Shown: positions 5,430 through 5,583 of the stretch, piece after piece | How the letters are laid out: the number at the start of each line of letters is the position of its first letter | How positions within the stretch are numbered: the stretch's first letter is position 1 | DNA from: Lactobacillales bacterium | GTDB lineage: Bacteria > Bacillota > Bacilli > Lactobacillales > Vagococcaceae | Direction: 5' to 3' | Assembly: GCA_015655485.1 (NCBI GenBank) | Contig: JAATEZ010000216.1 | Coordinates: 1 to 5,583, forward strand | DNA: 5,583 bases | Notes under the pieces: model-generated | What the model saw: only the letters and a program-made list of their open reading frames with translations | Told to the model about the DNA's origin: nothing | The model's database searches: none | Position numbers and translations under genes: made by a program

Positions 5430-5583
5430 TTATTTAAAAAAAGCATGATACAAGGCTCTTATGGCTTGTTTTTCATCAGTACTCTTGATGCCGAACATGA
5501 TTCCGACTTCAGAAGATCCCTGATTGATCATTTCTAAATTGATATGATTTTCTGCCAATGCCTGAGTGCCCTTCGCCGCTACT
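5430..5583 (-). CDS. aspartate kinase, C-terminal ACT domain (5' part beyond window)
   Basis: The minus strand is open from the window edge to TAA at 5430-5432, giving 50 residues and no start codon for the full protein. The stretch LAENHINLEMINQGSSEVG, then IMFGI, then AIRALYHAFFK, is the typical last ACT domain of aspartokinases: the INxxMINQGSSE motif binds or relays the regulatory amino acid. The enzyme phosphorylates aspartate as the first step to lysine, threonine, methionine and diaminopimelate. The catalytic domain lies outside, so the isoform (lysine- or threonine-regulated) cannot be told. The ending in RALYHAFFK is the normal family C-terminus, so this end looks intact. Terminators at 5356-5393 and 5252-5291 follow it. 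Confidence 0.88.
   Translation of the reverse strand, partial: VAAKGTQALAENHINLEMINQGSSEVGIMFGIKSTDEKQAIRALYHAFFK

Overview
The base composition (AT-rich, with many A and T runs), the AGGAG-type ribosome binding sites and the protein families point to a low-GC Gram-positive bacterium. Lactobacillales, close to Enterococcaceae, is the most likely home. This is an inference from gene content and style; no marker in the window fixes the genus. The window reads as ordinary chromosome with some local decay and repeat growth. I see no phage, transposase, CRISPR array or rRNA/tRNA gene.

Layout. Positions 1-666 (+) hold the 3' end of a fructose-6-phosphate aldolase/TalC-type gene, closed by a good intrinsic terminator (705-747). 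Positions 825-1430 (+) encode an RNase H with an N-terminal viroplasmin-like domain. Convergent to it, 1501-2466 (-) encodes a membrane-anchored class A beta-lactamase-like serine hydrolase. Upstream of that gene is a short region holding a perfect 13-bp hairpin (2556-2589) with no obvious gene to serve. Positions 2636-2971 (+) are the decayed 3' end of a family IV ABC-transporter-permease-like membrane protein, with an in-frame stop and a probable one-base slip. Positions 3081-4454 (+) encode a membrane-anchored metallophosphoesterase.

A 500-base gap without a convincing gene follows (4455-4957). Its first part is a repeat cluster: two 39-bp direct copies flank an inverted copy that can pair with either one. 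Its last part is the promoter region of an alternative, cysteine-free ribosomal protein S14 gene (4958-5227, rpsN2 type). A TATAAT -10 box is followed at once by a Zur-like dyad (4874-4894). Positions 5252-5393 hold two terminator hairpins. The window ends with the 3' end of an aspartate kinase gene on the minus strand (5430 to beyond 5583), which has no start codon in the window.

The genes do not form one pathway. Most look like single-gene transcription units. The clearest regulatory logic is zinc-dependent repression of the zinc-free S14. The serine hydrolase and the metallophosphoesterase both act at or outside the membrane, but nothing links them functionally beyond proximity.
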